Notes under the pieces: generated by a model
The model's input: the letters and a program-made list of their open reading frames with translations, nothing else
Database searches by the model: none
What the model was told of the DNA's origin: nothing
Translations under genes and position numbers: made by a program
NCBI RefSeq assembly: GCF_000004195.4
Contig: NC_030678.2
Coordinates: 97,112,904-97,176,903, forward strand
Reading direction: 5' to 3'
Source of the DNA: Xenopus tropicalis
Taxonomy: Eukaryota; Chordata; Amphibia; Anura; Pipidae
DNA length: 64,000 nucleotides
Shown here: positions 46,286-59,610 of the stretch, piece by piece
Layout: every line of letters begins with the position of its first letter
Position numbering within the stretch: the stretch's first letter is position 1

Positions 46286-47715
46286 TTAAAAAGCCTTATA
46301 CAATTGACTAGACAGCCATAAAATGTCCCTCTGGTGAACTGCGGAGAGCTCTGATCTGAGTGGTTCCTTAGTTCTTACTGTAATTTTGAAAGTTTTAGAA
46401 TATAATGGCATTTTGTTTTTGACAGTGACAGTTTGCTGCTTCCAAAAATATGCCACCCGATTTATAAAACTCACTTCTCATGGAAGAGCCAATGTTCAAT
46501 CCTATTCTTACCCAACTTTTGTTGAGGGTTGGAATGCAAACCACCGCAAAGTATTTTATTATCGTACTGCATACATTCTTGGTTAACATGCCTTTGCACC
46601 ATGTTGCAATCCTTTGGAACCTTTTTATTGCTTATTTTAGTTTTCAAAAAAGGGACTTGGTTGTTATATAGTAGTAAAAATGATTATTTCATCTTTAAAT
46701 ATATATAGAGAAAAAGATGTTGCTTATTGCCGTAGAATATGGAAGGTTAAAAATAGACAGCGTTGTGTTTTTCTGAAACAAATAATCCATACAAACACTC
46801 TCCACTTATTTTTCCATGCAAAGCCAGTAGGTTTTTCTGAAGGTAACCTTCCTGATAAAAATATCTGAAAAAAAGAGGTGCTTACTTAAATGAATAAAAA
46901 TACTTCATTTAATCCAGCATCAAAGTGTCAGACATAACTGTAGTAGTAATTTCAGGTTCCATTAAAAAGTATAAATGGAAACATTCATTGAACTTGGCAA
47001 AGGTAACAAAGGGCAAGAAATCTTTTTCAATTGAGTTTCTGTGTTGAGCCAATTATTGTGACAGTAGTAATGGTAATTCAGTTTGGATATATTTACATTT
47101 TTACATTTAGGTAGAATCATCCATTATACATTAAATAAGGTGTTATTGGTTTTCAAATGCCTCATAAAAAAGTGAATAATGATTATATTTAAGGTCAAAG
47201 AATTAGCAGCCAGCATTTCCACATAGTATAATAATGTTTGAATAATACTAACAGCATTTTATAGTTTCATGCTAGAAACAATATCATATAACATTTGTGC
47301 CACTGATAGTAAATTATATGAAAACAAACACTTGAAATTACAAGTATTTTAAGGTCTGAACATCTAAAGTGTTAAGTTGGGTAACTTAAGATATGCTTGG
47401 ATGGTGAGGTCTGTGAGGGAATCTTTATCAGATTTGGCCATGTGCTGGTCCAGATTAGAATAATACAATTGTTTGGCCCTATAATAGGGACCTTGGGAGA
47501 CCTAAACTGCATTTAGCATTTTCTAATATGCCAAATAGATATCTAGCTGTTTTTTTTGCCAGATATCAGTCAAGCATGCCATCAGGAATGGCCAATACAC
47601 AGGATAATAAATGGCTTTGGTCAGCAGAGTGAGCAGCTGTCATCTGATCATATATGGCCACCTATATTAGGGACTTTTTTATCAACAGGGCAGTGTCTTA
47701 ATGATATGTTTTAAT
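46286..47715. other. unique AT-rich DNA, nothing recognised
   Basis: No TE ends or convincing coding frames. Confidence 0.5.
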
Positions 47716-47858
47716 ATAGGTATGGGATCTGTTGTCTGAAAGCCCATTATCCAGCATTATCCAGCATGCTCCAAAATACAGCAATGCCATTGACATATTT
47801 TAATCACCTGCAGGCATGATGATCCATGTTACAGTAAGGCCCCTGGGTCCCAAAATAT
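47716..47858 (+). mobile_element. CAGGTATGGG-family fragment
   Basis: aggtatgggatctgttgtct opens a fragment that ends near gatgatccatgttacag and gcccctgggtccc. The middle is deleted and gcattatccag is repeated twice within it. Confidence 0.55.
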
Positions 47859-50800
47859 ACTGAAAAATAACATTACCATAAGTCACTTCATGATTGCAGT
47901 GAAGGCACTTAAGCTCAAGGTTCTGATCACCAATAATGATAGGTGGTATGTGGTGCTGACCATTTATATTTTAAGAGTAGTTACCCTATGGTGAAAATGA
48001 TAAATGCATTAGAAATATTTTTATACCCTATATAAAGGCACATGGTCAGTGTATAACTGTGTTTTTTTACAGTCATAGCATTTTCAAGAGGCTTAAAATG
48101 TCCTTAAGGGTACATTATTACCTCCATTATCCTGTCACTGGCTTTATGTCTTACAGTAGGGAATGTGTTTTCGATGAAAAGTCATTAGAAAATACAAGCA
48201 GTTATCCACTTAGAAGCATTCTGTCAATAAATAATTTATTCACCCCCTTATAGGGTGCTGCTTGGTGATAGAATTATCAGGTATGCATGTAAATGCAAAT
48301 GCATGTGTTTTCATAGTAGAACATTGGAAGCTACTATGGGTTACTGATACAAAGGTCACTAACACTAATATCAGTTTAATATACTGAAACAGGGGAATTT
48401 GATCTGGCTCTGGTCTTATTGGATCACTGCCTGTGATTGACTGTTTGTTAGATTTCCTTACTGTTAATGATCTGAAAAAAAGTGTTAGTACCTGGATCAG
48501 ATAAAGTAAACTATGATCAGCTAGCTTTTGTGGAACTACTCAGTTTACCTTCTTTTGATGACTAGTCAGGGGTGTAGGTAGTTGTAGTTCTGAAAGAAGA
48601 TTACTGCAGTATAGGCAAGAGCACAATTATTTCAGCTTTAAGCAGACTGAACATTTTAGAGGCATCATAAGGTCATCACATCAAAAACATCATATAAAGA
48701 CCCTTAAATTCTGGTGTTGTTAGAGTTGAAGTGGTTAAGCACTTAATGATGTTGGACATGTCCAGGGACACTTCCGCCAGATACGGCACACAACAAAAAG
48801 CTCCTACTGAAATGCAAATGCTTCCTTAGTGCAAGGATGAAATCAAAAGCTCAAGTAGATAAAAGCCATTGCTTGTTAGCTGTGTCCTTGCACTTGTCCT
48901 GATAGTAAGCTAGCGGCCTTTCCTGTGTCTTGTGGTGAGCCAGCGGGATGTGGATTTTACCCTTTTTTAAGATTTTGAGTGGTTTGTGCCAGAAAAGAGA
49001 TAAAGAAGGAAAGAAGAACAACAACAGAACCAGACACACATAAATCAATACATAATATAATAAATAATAAAGTGTAGGAATAAATTATGTTTAGGTTATC
49101 AGATCATCTGCAAAATTTGGGACAGTTGCAGAAAATTATAATGACCACACTGATTGTACTAATTTAAATGCAAAAGGGCAGCCCAGCAAACTTCATTTAT
49201 TACAAGTGTCTAGGCTTTCCATGTGAGATCTTGTACTTTAGATGTTTAATTGCAGCCTAGAGCCAGTATATACATCTGTCAGGACAGGCAGGAATGCCTT
49301 TGTGCTTAGAGCATTGGGCTTACTATCTTTTCTGTTTAGCTCAATTACGCAATGCACTAATAATGTAAAACAAAACATCTAGTTTGCTAAATAAGCAATT
49401 AAGCAATGTAAACAATGATCCATCAATGAAATTAGCGCAGGAAAAGAAAAGTTGTTTGATTTGCCTTTTTTTCTACATTGATACTGTAATTACTTATTTT
49501 ATTTAGAAATAAGGATAGACATTTTTTTGTCTTGTTAATGGCATACCTGGCACTGCACCTACTCTGCCTCCACCCTGTACTTTATCCCCAAATAAACCTC
49601 ATGTCCTTTAAAAAGTGGTATTACCAGGCATGTTCATTTGTGTAAAGTAGATAAGGTTTCATTTGGTGCACTGTAAGTGCTAGCTGTGGCAGAGAAATAG
49701 TAGATGGCCCTCTCTCTACCCTACTGTTTAGAGGTGATGGCTAGGGGATTGGTTTTTAAATGTCACCACTAGTACAAAAGAATCAAAATATACCTGTAGT
49801 AGTTACTGAGAAATCTTAGGTGCAACAGAGTACTGGTTGTGGGCACAAATTGCTGTGGGAATATGCTGGTTAAAGATGGAAAACATGGTTGTCATGTTTA
49901 GCCCTAGCAATGCAGTTCTGATTTAATCACCTGTTTTAATGGTCAAGGAGGGTTCTATATTACACTGTTATCTAAATATGTATTTGTCTATATTGCACAA
50001 ATGTCAGTGTAAGGTTACCATGTCAAAATTTGGGCATTAGCTTGTCATGAGTGCAGCCAAGGAAGATGTATTTTTTAGAGGTTTCCATGTTTGTGACCTG
50101 GTAAATTTATGTTGACTTGTCCTTGTTATTTGTGTGTGTTTTTTAGTTCTTTTTGTCAGGCACAAGGGCTTCTAGTATTTAATTATCCTAGCTTTCTCAG
50201 AACAGAAAATGAAGTATCAACATCTGATGAATGGAAATGTAACCCACAATGCAAGGCAATATAGTAAATAAATACTTAAATGTAGGCACAGTAGATATAC
50301 ATATAAATCACATTATAAAACACCCATGTATTTAGCATCCTTGCCAGATATGATTATCCAATTTGTGTCAAAGCAAAAGAATTGGGTTCAAAGCAAAGTG
50401 CATCTGGGTCTTTATTTTGAATTCTTGTTCATCCTATCCTTGCTCTGTCAGGCTTCCTAGTTGACTGTTAAGGGTTTATTCATACAGTCTCAGGACTAAC
50501 CTTTTAAGTAACTGCTAAATGAAGCACACACCACCTCATACTATGTTATTTGTACTCCTGTACTATTTGTGCACTTAGAAACCACTTAGTGGTTGTTCTT
50601 GAGAAACCAAGTTTAGAGATCTAAAAAGAAGAAACAGTAATGGCAGATTATTACTTATATGCAGGAAAGTTACAGAGCACTGAAAGGAAGAGCATTCATG
50701 GCGGCTCCATACAGCACATAACATATAACCTGTATACAGACAAAGAAAAGGAATCCCATCCCTACATTCCTCTACTAATACAACTGTCAATGATAGTCAT

Positions 50801-52770
50801 GAGCATTGATTTGTTTTTAAGGCTGCAGTATGTTAAGGAAATTTACAGGCCACGTAACTGAATGCAATTTTATATTTTACCCATGTCCCATGGGGAGATT
50901 AATCACCCCCAACAAATCTTACAGGTGGAAACTGTGTTCTTTGTGTCATATTCAGACCACTTTCTCCTGAATCTGTTTTTCATTTGTTATATATTTCTTT
51001 TTAACCTGTCTGTACTTCATATAATTAGCTACTCTTTTTCTCACCCATGGGGAGTTGTAAATATGTGAACAACTGAGCCAGTGGACAAGTAAAGGGGGAG
51101 TTAGTCAATGCTGTTACTTTTATCTCCCAGACTTATGTCTTTTGTTCTCTGTGCACAGGGGGTTGTTCAATCAAAGCAGTTCTTCTGGCCAGCAGAATAA
51201 ATGGAAGGAGACTGGATTTGGGCCAGGATTTCGAGTTACTCTCTAATTACTCTCTAATTACCTGGAGTGAGCTGGCAGGCCAGCAGAATGTCTATAGACT
51301 TCAAATGGATTCTGAAACTCAGCAGCTGGTCACATAAAGTCTGCTTGTTTTACATTTATTTGTGGTTGCTAGTGTGTGCATAGTGTAGGTCTGTACCCAA
51401 CCAACTGTAAAGGAGGTCTCCATATCACCTGTAGTAATTGAATAGAACAAAATCTCTGCTAGTAAAATAACTGCTCTTGAATCAAATGTTTGTAAAGAGA
51501 TGACTCGGGAAATAAGCTTCACAAATTGAACATTATATGTAGAGAATTTTCATTAGTCAACTAATTATGGTGGTACATCTTTGGTGCAGAACTGGTGCAA
51601 AGCTGGCTAAGCACAGAGAAATGATAAATAAAGACAGAACATCCTACAAGCCAGTGTCTCATATATAGCCATATTTTAGGCTACTGAAAAACAGAAATGG
51701 TGTGGCAGGGGAGGGAAAGTTTAAAAATTAAATGTGTAAAGCACCCAAATTAAATCCTGTCCATAAGTTTTCAGGTAATAAACTATGAGATAACTTTTTA
51801 TAACTGAATTGAATCTGATCCAATGCCCAAAACATTACCTGTAATACTTTTAAACAATTTTATATATAGAGGCATATTTATCAAAATCCAAATGATAGTT
51901 TTTAAGGAGATATATAGATTGAACAGTGAAATAAGATCTATTCCAAAAAGAAGGAAAGGAAACCTGAACTTGGATACATACAAAACATTTGTCAGTTAAT
52001 AGTTTACCAACCTGGCGTGTTAGCCTTTGCACAATTTCTGTACAACATTTAATATAATAATCTCTTGGCAACCTCTTGTTTAAGCACAACTTAACATGGC
52101 CGAAGAGACAAATAAGGAAAAGACAGTACAGAAAAGACTTGGAATATGTTTTGTAAAGAATTATGAATAAGAAGAGAAATGGCCTTGTGATTGTTACATA
52201 CAGAGCAACATTGGCCAGATAGTAAGGTAGAGGCATCATACTGTATGTTAAAAAAAATATAAAGTTAAATATTTTCCTTTTTGTCACTCATATGTCACTG
52301 ATTCACTGATCTCCAGCTCTAGACAGGCCTGCTCCAGTTGACATTCGTAACCACCATATGCACATTGTGCTTTTATATGGTTGCTGAACTTCAAAATGAC
52401 TTTTATTCTACTTATATTTAACAGTAGGGGGGCACCTTACCCCTAATATATTGTGTGCAGTTGTATATTGCATGTGTTTTTTTTATTAAACTGTATACAT
52501 TTTCTGCTTAAGTACACTTAATGGCACATAGCAAATACAAATATGCTCTCATTAGGAAATTCATTGTTGTTATAGATTGTAAACTAGAGCATTTTTCATG
52601 CAATTAGCTATTATCAGTAAGCAATGTAACAATTAAGATTAAGTACTGGTTATCAGGGTTAATCTCGTTTGGCTAGCATATACTTCTCACTCTTTGTCCA
52701 TGCTTAATGCACTGAGCTCTATTATTAAACACAATAAACTGTGAACCTGCATTACTTCTTGTCTTCACAG
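47859..52770. other. unique AT-rich DNA, nothing recognised
   Basis: The longest TE-free stretch of the window. 49330-49480 has dense TAAT/ATTA and CAATG words but no recognisable element. actctctaatt is doubled at about 51239-51260. Open frames are short and unconvincing. Confidence 0.45.
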
Positions 52771-53018
52771 TAGGAAATAGTACTTCACTGAAAGTGCAGG
52801 TACAACAGGAAATCTGCACCCCTGCTAATCTGCTGCTGGTATCTTCAGCAAATATTTATACAGTAAAGCTAGATGAGTTCAGAAAGAACAGTAGGATAAC
52901 AAGGGAAATGGGTCTAGAAGAATACAGACCTAAATCTGCTGAGTCTGATTCTGACCTTTATCAGACCCCAGAAGTACAAGTGATCAATTCCTTCCCTCTT
53001 TATTATGAAATAGAATGA
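52771..53018 (+). other. candidate host terminal exon (low confidence)
   Basis: A good 3' splice site (ttacttcttgtcttcacag, ending 52770) is followed by about 82 open codons to TGA at 53016-53018. The product has protein-like content, including an acidic, Ser/Tyr-containing stretch (EEYRPKSAESDSDLYQTPE). There is no family I recognise, no AATAAA close behind, and open frames of this length arise by chance here. It is flagged because acceptor and composition coincide. Confidence 0.22.
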
Positions 53019-53070
53019 GCACAATACAGAGGCCTTTGGTGATCCATGTTTTATCGTTGTTTGATTGGCA

Positions 53071-53213
53071 GGTGTTATGGCCCAAGATATCGGTATTAAG
53101 CGAACTAAGAAAAATTCTGAAACATCACATACATTGGCTGAATCTTCTCAACCAATAACCCTTTTGAAGCTGTGCTTGTATGTAATAGTAGCATTATGGT
53201 GTTTATTATAAAG
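53071..53213 (+). other. candidate small ORF with C-terminal hydrophobic helix
   Basis: Acceptor-like ttgtttgattggcag ends at about 53070. ATG at about 53078 opens 44 codons with a basic segment (KRTKK) and a hydrophobic end (LLKLCLYVIVALWCLL), the layout of a tail-anchored membrane peptide. Not recognised. It lies 16 bp before a MITE and may be chance. Confidence 0.15.
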
Positions 53214-53228
53214 GGGAAAAATGGACAA

Positions 53229-53740
53229 TAAGGGGCACATTTACTAACCCACGAACGGGCCGAATGCGTCCGATTGCGTTTTTTTCGTAATGATCGGTAT
53301 TTTGCGATTTTTTCGGAAAATTATCGCGACTTTTTCGTTACCAATACGATTTTTGCGAAAAAACGCGAGTTTTTCGTAGCCATTCCGAAAGTTGCGATTT
53401 TTTCGTAGCGTTAAAACTTGCGCCAAAAGTTGCGATTTTTTCGTAGTGTTAAAACTTGCGCGAAACGTCGCGCCTTTTAAGTTTTAATGCTACGAAAAAG
53501 CGCAACTTTTCGCGCAAGTTTTAACGCTACGAAAAAATCACAACTTTCGGAATGGCTACGAAAAACTCGCGTTTTTTCGCGCAAATCGTATTGGTAATGA
53601 AAAAGTCGCGATAATTTCCGAAAAGTCGTAAAGGCGCCAAAAAAATCGCAAAAAATACGAAAAAGTCGCAAAATGTTCGTTTTCCAATCGGAATTTTTCC
53701 AATTCGGTCGGAATTCGTGTCTTAGTAAATCAGCCCCTAA
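53229..53740. mobile_element. 506-bp palindromic TWA MITE
   Basis: The element 53232-53737 has TAA at 53229-53231 and 53738-53740 and ends GGGGCACATTTACTAA / TTAGTAAATCAGCCCC. It is the family of 34072-34541 in the opposite sense. It carries an extra partial duplication near 53400-53455 (gttgcgattttttcgtag repeated), which accounts for its greater length. Confidence 0.92.
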
Positions 53741-55410
53741 GTGTGATGCTTAAACAATGTGTAGCAGAAGTAACTGGCTGTATAGATGTTGTTCTCTTAA
53801 AGTGAAAAAAGTCACATGGGAAAAGGTGTTTATCAGAGCATTTGAAGCCTAAGGATGTGTTAAGACATATGTACTGTGAGACAAATTACCTTCCAAGGCT
53901 AGACAGAGGCACACTATTAAGCATATATGCCCTCAGGGATCACAGTGCAACTGTGTCACTGACATTGTATAGATTTGATATTTATATAAAAGAAGACAGT
54001 AACTATAGCATGTGTTACTTTGTGAGGAAATGTCCTTTTTTCTTTCTTTCATTCTGATATGCTCATTGATCCTAGAAATGTGGTATTTGGTTGAATGACT
54101 GTTGAATCTTGAAGTTCCCCTGTAATTATAATCTACCTTTACAACCAATCTGCTAAAGGGCTAAGAACAGGAACCAAATTATGAATCACAAAATACAGTG
54201 CACCCTGGAGCATAAAAATACCTATAATGGGCAAGGTGCTATATCCTGACCTGTTGGTAGTAAAATATTATATCTCATCATAGTTTTGATGGCAAGTTTA
54301 TAAACACATCACCTTCAGCACCAGGGAAGCAATATAAACTCACATGTGCATCATGGTACTGGGTATACCCATATGCCATGCCAAGGTATATTATTACTAC
54401 CAACTAATATAAATACTTATATATTTCATATTGAGACAAACTGATTAGTCAGAGAAACTCAGTTCCAACCATTCTGTGTGTTTTGACAACATAGGTAAAT
54501 ATACTGTACTAAGTACAAAGTAAAAGCAAGGATTTGGAAAAAAGACAGAATATCTCAATAGATTAAAGAAGGATGTCAGGTTAAGGTTATATGCAAATAT
54601 TATTCCCACCCGGAGGTTCCTGCAATTCTCTTTAATTCTTCATTAACCTTAGTGATTTATCTTTGATTGTGTTGCCAAGTATAGCGGCATTCAAGAAATC
54701 AAAGTGCTATTCTTTTAATCAGTTTTACTCTGAAAATCAAGCAACCAGTCTCTAAACTGCACTCACACTTAACCCACAGAAGAGGTTAGATTGGTTCAAA
54801 TGTAGCAGATTGGTCAAAAAGTAACACATTACCAAGTAACTAAGTGTTCTTTATAATTGGGACAAAAACTTTACCTGTTGCCACTCCAAGGAACTTTTTT
54901 TGCACAATATTTCCACCAGAATAAAGCTAAAATCTGTATTTATTATTATCATTTCTAATCAGCCATTTGTGTTGCTGATAAGCTTTTACTCTTTTGGCCA
55001 TCCCTAGAGGTCCTTGTGTGTTTTTAGTAATTATGTACTATTTGCATTAACTACTTTTAGTTATGCTTTCTCCTATGAAATCTTTAATAAATTCTGTGAT
55101 TTTTAGCACACATTCCTTTTTTTCTGTAAACCATGAACTTATATATTCAAGCTGAATAAAGGAGAAAAGACACAGGTTACATAGCAGACAACAGATAACC
55201 TCAGTAGAATATAATTGGGTTTTACCTGTTATCTGCAAAGTAACCTGTGCATTTTCTCCTTTGAATGGTTGCCCCCATGGCTACACAGCATCTTTATTTA
55301 TTTAAATTATAGTAGCCTTTTTGAGGCAAACACCCGTTGTACCAGTGCAGGGCAACAGTGCATTATAATGTAATAACTTTTATACACTTTCTTTTTGGTG
55401 TACTGTTCCT
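53741..55410. other. unique AT-rich DNA, nothing recognised
   Basis: No TE ends or convincing coding frames. Confidence 0.5.
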
Positions 55411-55710
55411 TTAGGGCTCTGGCACACGGGGGAGATTAGTCGCCCACGATAAAACTCCCTGTTCGCGGGTGACTAATCTCCCCGAGTTGCCTACCCCTGC
55501 CATCCCACCGGCGAACATGTAAGTCGCCGGCGGGATGGCAGACGCGGCGGGGCGATTTGCGCGAAATCGCGCCGCCGCGTCTGCCATCCCGCCGGCGACT
55601 TACATGTTCGCCGGTGGGATGGCAGGGGTAAGCAACTCCGGGAGATTAGTCGCCCGCGAACAGGGAGTTAATCGCGGGCGACTAATCTCCCCCGTGTGCC
55701 AGAGCCCTTA
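55411..55710. mobile_element. 294-bp GC-rich near-perfect palindromic MITE
   Basis: The element 55414-55707 lies between TTA duplications (55411-55413 and 55708-55710). Arms of about 147 bp pair almost without mismatch about a centre at 55560/55561. It starts GGGCTCTGGCACACGGGGGA and ends in the inverse. Inner words include GGGAGATTAGTCGCCC and CCGGCGACTTACATG. It is strongly GC-rich in an AT-rich setting, fits the TWA/GGG-end group, and has no coding capacity. Confidence 0.93.
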
Positions 55711-56904
55711 ACAAAGCTGCATGAATCTATATTGGTGGCAAATCAATCCTATTTTATAGGTTTATATAATGTTTAAGGTCTCCTGTAGACTTAAAGTTCT
55801 TAAGGTTTTTTCATAATGATTAAAAATGTAGTCAAAGGAAGTAGAAGGACCTATATACAGTACTACTTAAATATAATATGCACGTACAGTAAAAAAGAAA
55901 GAAATGTAAAATCTGTCAATTTTTTCCTAACCTAATGAAAATCCATCTTGATGTCAAAATGACACATCACTTTTTGTTATTTCTCTCTTGGATAGTCTTG
56001 TGATGTCCTCCCAACTTCTCACTCACGTTGCCCAGGTTTATATGTATCTCCACCATACATTATACAGATGCATTACATCCCATCCCTATATACCAACACT
56101 CCTTGCAATCTGGTACTAGCTTGGCATAGTTCTAACAATTATACATTTTGATACTAACATTTCTTTTTACTGTATGATTGCCCAGTTTGATAACTGTACA
56201 TTGGTTTATTGCTATGTAACTAGGAACCTTTTGGGAATAAAGGAGAAATGGTTGACTTTGCTGCTGGTAAAATTCTCTGTTGGAGGAATAAGCTGTATTC
56301 TAATGACGTAGCAGCTGTGGTAGTTGTGAAGAAGATAAATGGAAGTTTTGAGGCAATGTTTGGTGAAGGTCAAATCAAAGTTGAGTAGTCATTATAAAGG
56401 GAAACAGCAAGTGAAGTATTATCTGTGAAAAAATTGGGGTATGAGCAACTAGAATATATCAGGATGATATACTTTGTAAATGGATTCTAATGAATCTTAG
56501 AATAAACAACATGGCTGAAATGTAATTCATTTTCACTAAGGACGACATATGAAATGGAAAAGCAGTAATGACAGGACTAGAGGGCAGATAACAGTGTGTC
56601 ACCACTGTGTTAATGAAGGTAGGGAGTTGACTTTTGACTTTTTTAAGTTTAAATGAACAGTGACATTATTAATATAAGCTACTGTGTAGCCATGGGAGCA
56701 GCCAAAAAAGGGCAAAATGGCACAGGTTACATAGAAAATAATCTATGTTATCTTACACTGGGATCTAAACCCACTGATTTTTTTGCATTAATATTGAAAT
56801 ATTTTAAAAGCGCAGTTTAATAAATATGCAAGAAATTGGTGAGCATTTTTGGAGAAAGACTTTTAACCCAATTTAGTAAGAGAGACAAAGGCCAAATGGT
56901 AACA
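55711..56904. other. unique AT-rich DNA, nothing recognised
   Basis: No TE ends or convincing coding frames. Confidence 0.5.
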
Positions 56905-57635
56905 TTAAAGGGCTTGTAAACCCAATCATAACGCTTGGCAAAAATCGTAATTATAGATGCAAGGAAATTCATTAATGAGAATCAACTGACCAAAAATCTC
57001 ATTATAAGTGAAAGAGAAGTGACCAATGAGAATGCTGATTCTCAGCACCATGGTAGGCATCTTGCTGTTATCTTACATATAGAGATAATTATGTCGTTTT
57101 TTCTTGATTATATGATACTGGAATCAGACATGGGATAAAGGACAGACTTGTTCAGAGATAAAAAAAAAACAAACTGTGCTTATTGCTTCCAACTTCAGTT
57201 GCAGGAACAAAGAACATGGAGCCAGATTTACACAGATCAGATGGGATTCTCATTGGAGAATTTCTTGTATTTTAATGCAGCCGCTGGCCCTGGAGATTTT
57301 GGAGAAAGTTTTGAAAAAGTTTTAAGAATACAACACTGATGTTGCTGCTCCCAGCAACTACAGCCTCAACCTTCATTATATGTTAGATAGTTCTGGGATT
57401 TGTTGACCAGCAACAGCTGAGTAAAGTTTGTTAGAGCAGTGCAGTGCGTGTCTATATCTGGCTCAGTGTTCTCTGTTCCCATTGGCCAATTCTCTTGCAT
57501 CTTTAATTAAGGTTTTGGTCAGTAGAATTCTCACTGGTAAACTGGTTTCCATGTGTAATTATGTTTTTCTTCAACTTCTAGAGAACTAGAGCGCACAGTG
57601 GGACAGTTTTACGGTTGGGTTTAGTGTCCCTTTAA
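56905..57635. mobile_element. 723-bp TTAA element
   Basis: TTAA at 56905-56908 and 57632-57635 flanks 56909-57631, with ends AGGGCTTGTAAACCCAATCA and (reversed) AGGGACACTAAACCCAACCG. It shares inner blocks with 21000-21420. Small frames inside (56935-57138 and 57148-57339) do not resemble transposase. Confidence 0.75.
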
Positions 57636-58799
57636 GTAAAGTGACAATGTAGTTATTTGTGTGTTGAACTTACCTTGTCCGACCACTCATGGTGAGTTTT
57701 GAGTGACTGCATATTTTATTTGGGCTGTGTTCTTTTGGGCTGAACAGCTTTACAGTTCATCGTTTTCCTTTGTTTGTTTACACGGGCCAACTTACATGTT
57801 GCAGTACTTCATGAAAATTCAGGAGCTCATCCAGCACTAATGCAGACTACGACACCCAGACACATAGCTAGGTCAGTAAATCCAGAGTTCATAAAATGAG
57901 GGGCCCAGCACACACCAAACATCACTGCTATGTTTCTGATTATTATGTCATACCATGGTATGAATAAAACAAGAAAAAGAGGGGTCAAATGCCATTCATG
58001 GCTCTCTACAGAATGAAACCGTCTCATATAAAATAGGATATTTTTTCGCCAAGAAATCGTTTATTTATAGACGTTGGATAAGTAGATACATTAAATGGAA
58101 AAAAAGAACATTTTCACTTTTTTAAGTTTCTGGTCACGAACGACATAATCACATTGTGACATAAAGAAAGGCATGTAATTCTATATTGAAGTTGTCTTGT
58201 GATTTCCTATTCCTTATATATATTCCTTAAAATAACCCCACTTCCACCTTCCCACAATTAGCAAAAGCATGAAAAGGCAGAATAAACACACTTTAAACAT
58301 TAATAGATAGGACTAAAAACAAAAATACAACAGTATCCCTTTAATGTAATCTGAGTAATTTTAATTGCATCTGACACATTTACATAAAACTGAGAGACAT
58401 CTTACGATTCATTTGAAGTGTCAGATAACATCTCATTTTAATTTGCTGGTTAAGAGAATTAAAAATGAAAAGCAGCAGTGATCCTGCAAGGTCTCACCTG
58501 GGCCAAGGATAATAAAAATTTACATCTGACCTTGTTACTAGAGTCTAAATAGGGTTAGGATGGAGTACCATTAAATTATTAGGTTACGAAATTGAAAATG
58601 TTCTGGTGAATCTATTCATTTTGTAGTAGGTTTCTAACCTTATGGTTTCCACTAAATTTTTTAAAGATTAATACAACTTTATAGTTCTTGTGGTATGTAT
58701 TTCTATTTCTTTAAAAGATGCAACATTAAACAATGCTTTTTGTGTGAGTCTGGTCATTAAACATTAATATAAAATGTGCTCTATTCATCTAAATGTGCT
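57636..58799. other. unique DNA; possible conserved non-coding block
   Basis: 58330-58560 is TE-free and dense in homeodomain/POU-like words (taattttaattgcat, atttgaag, attttaatttg). This is the texture of vertebrate conserved non-coding elements, by impression only. Confidence 0.3.
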
Positions 58800-59071
58800 C
58801 TATTCCCCAACCCCTTTGATGTTGCTCCCAGTGGCCTCAAAGTTGGTGCCCATTTTTGAATTTCTTATTTGGAGGCATGTTTCAGAGGCATAAAGGCCAT
58901 CTGTACTGCTAAACAGTACCTCTAGTAGTCTGCCAGTCCACATTGGGCTACTAATTAACCAATCTAAGTCCTTATTGGTCACCTATTTGGAAAGATTTTT
59001 TGCTTGTGTTGCTCCCCATCCTTTTTTCATTGAAATGTTGCTCACAGGTAAAAAAGGGTTGGGGATCCCTC
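58800..59071. mobile_element. hAT-like element (GGGATCCC ends), second copy
   Basis: ccccaacccctttgatgttg, gctcccagtgg, gcttgtgttgctcccc and ggttggggatccct follow the order of 11821-12101. No duplication is legible. Confidence 0.65.
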
Positions 59072-59415
59072 ATCTAAGAAATAAAAATACACTGGTTTTG
59101 TTTCTTTTAATAGCACATTGGATGGTTCTCTGGCAGTTTATTTGCCACTCGCAAAGTCCACATATAGTAAACAATTTGGTATTGTATGCATTACCCAACA
59201 TAGAGAGTTTTGCTGTGACCACAGATATTTCTTGGACCAGTTATGCTCTGGATCAGCGAGGTTAATTATATCACAGATTGGTGGCCCAAGTACCAATCAT
59301 GCAGCAATGAGGCTATACAGTATGTGTGCGACTTTGAATGTATGCTTCCTGGACCGATGCTGAATAGTAGACTGTTGATTATGGAGAGGATTGAGGATCT
59401 ATGTTGTATACTAAC

Positions 59416-59487
59416 CAGGGGCACTGCTGCCATGAGGTGAGTTGAGAAAAAGCAAAAAGCCGCTCCTGACAACTTTAAGAGCCACAT
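59416..59487. mobile_element. fragment of the CAGGGGCG hAT MITE
   Basis: caggggcactgctgccat, gagttgagaaa and aaaagccgctcctg, then aactttaagagcc, match 13745-13860 with a deletion; the right end is absent. Confidence 0.6.
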
Positions 59488-59610
59488 TGTGAACAATAAT
59501 GAATACAAATAAATACAAAGTACAGTTGCATTAAAGATTCCACAGAGACCTCCGGAGATGAAAGAGAATGAAGGCCCTGCTCTGTAGAGCTTACAATCTA
59601 AGTATATAAT
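59488..59610 (-). mobile_element. SINE/L2-type fragment
   Basis: gaaggccctgctctgtagag followed by cttacaatctaa is the reverse of the ttagattgtaagctc...ggggcagg segment of the SINE/L2 3' region. Confidence 0.5.
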
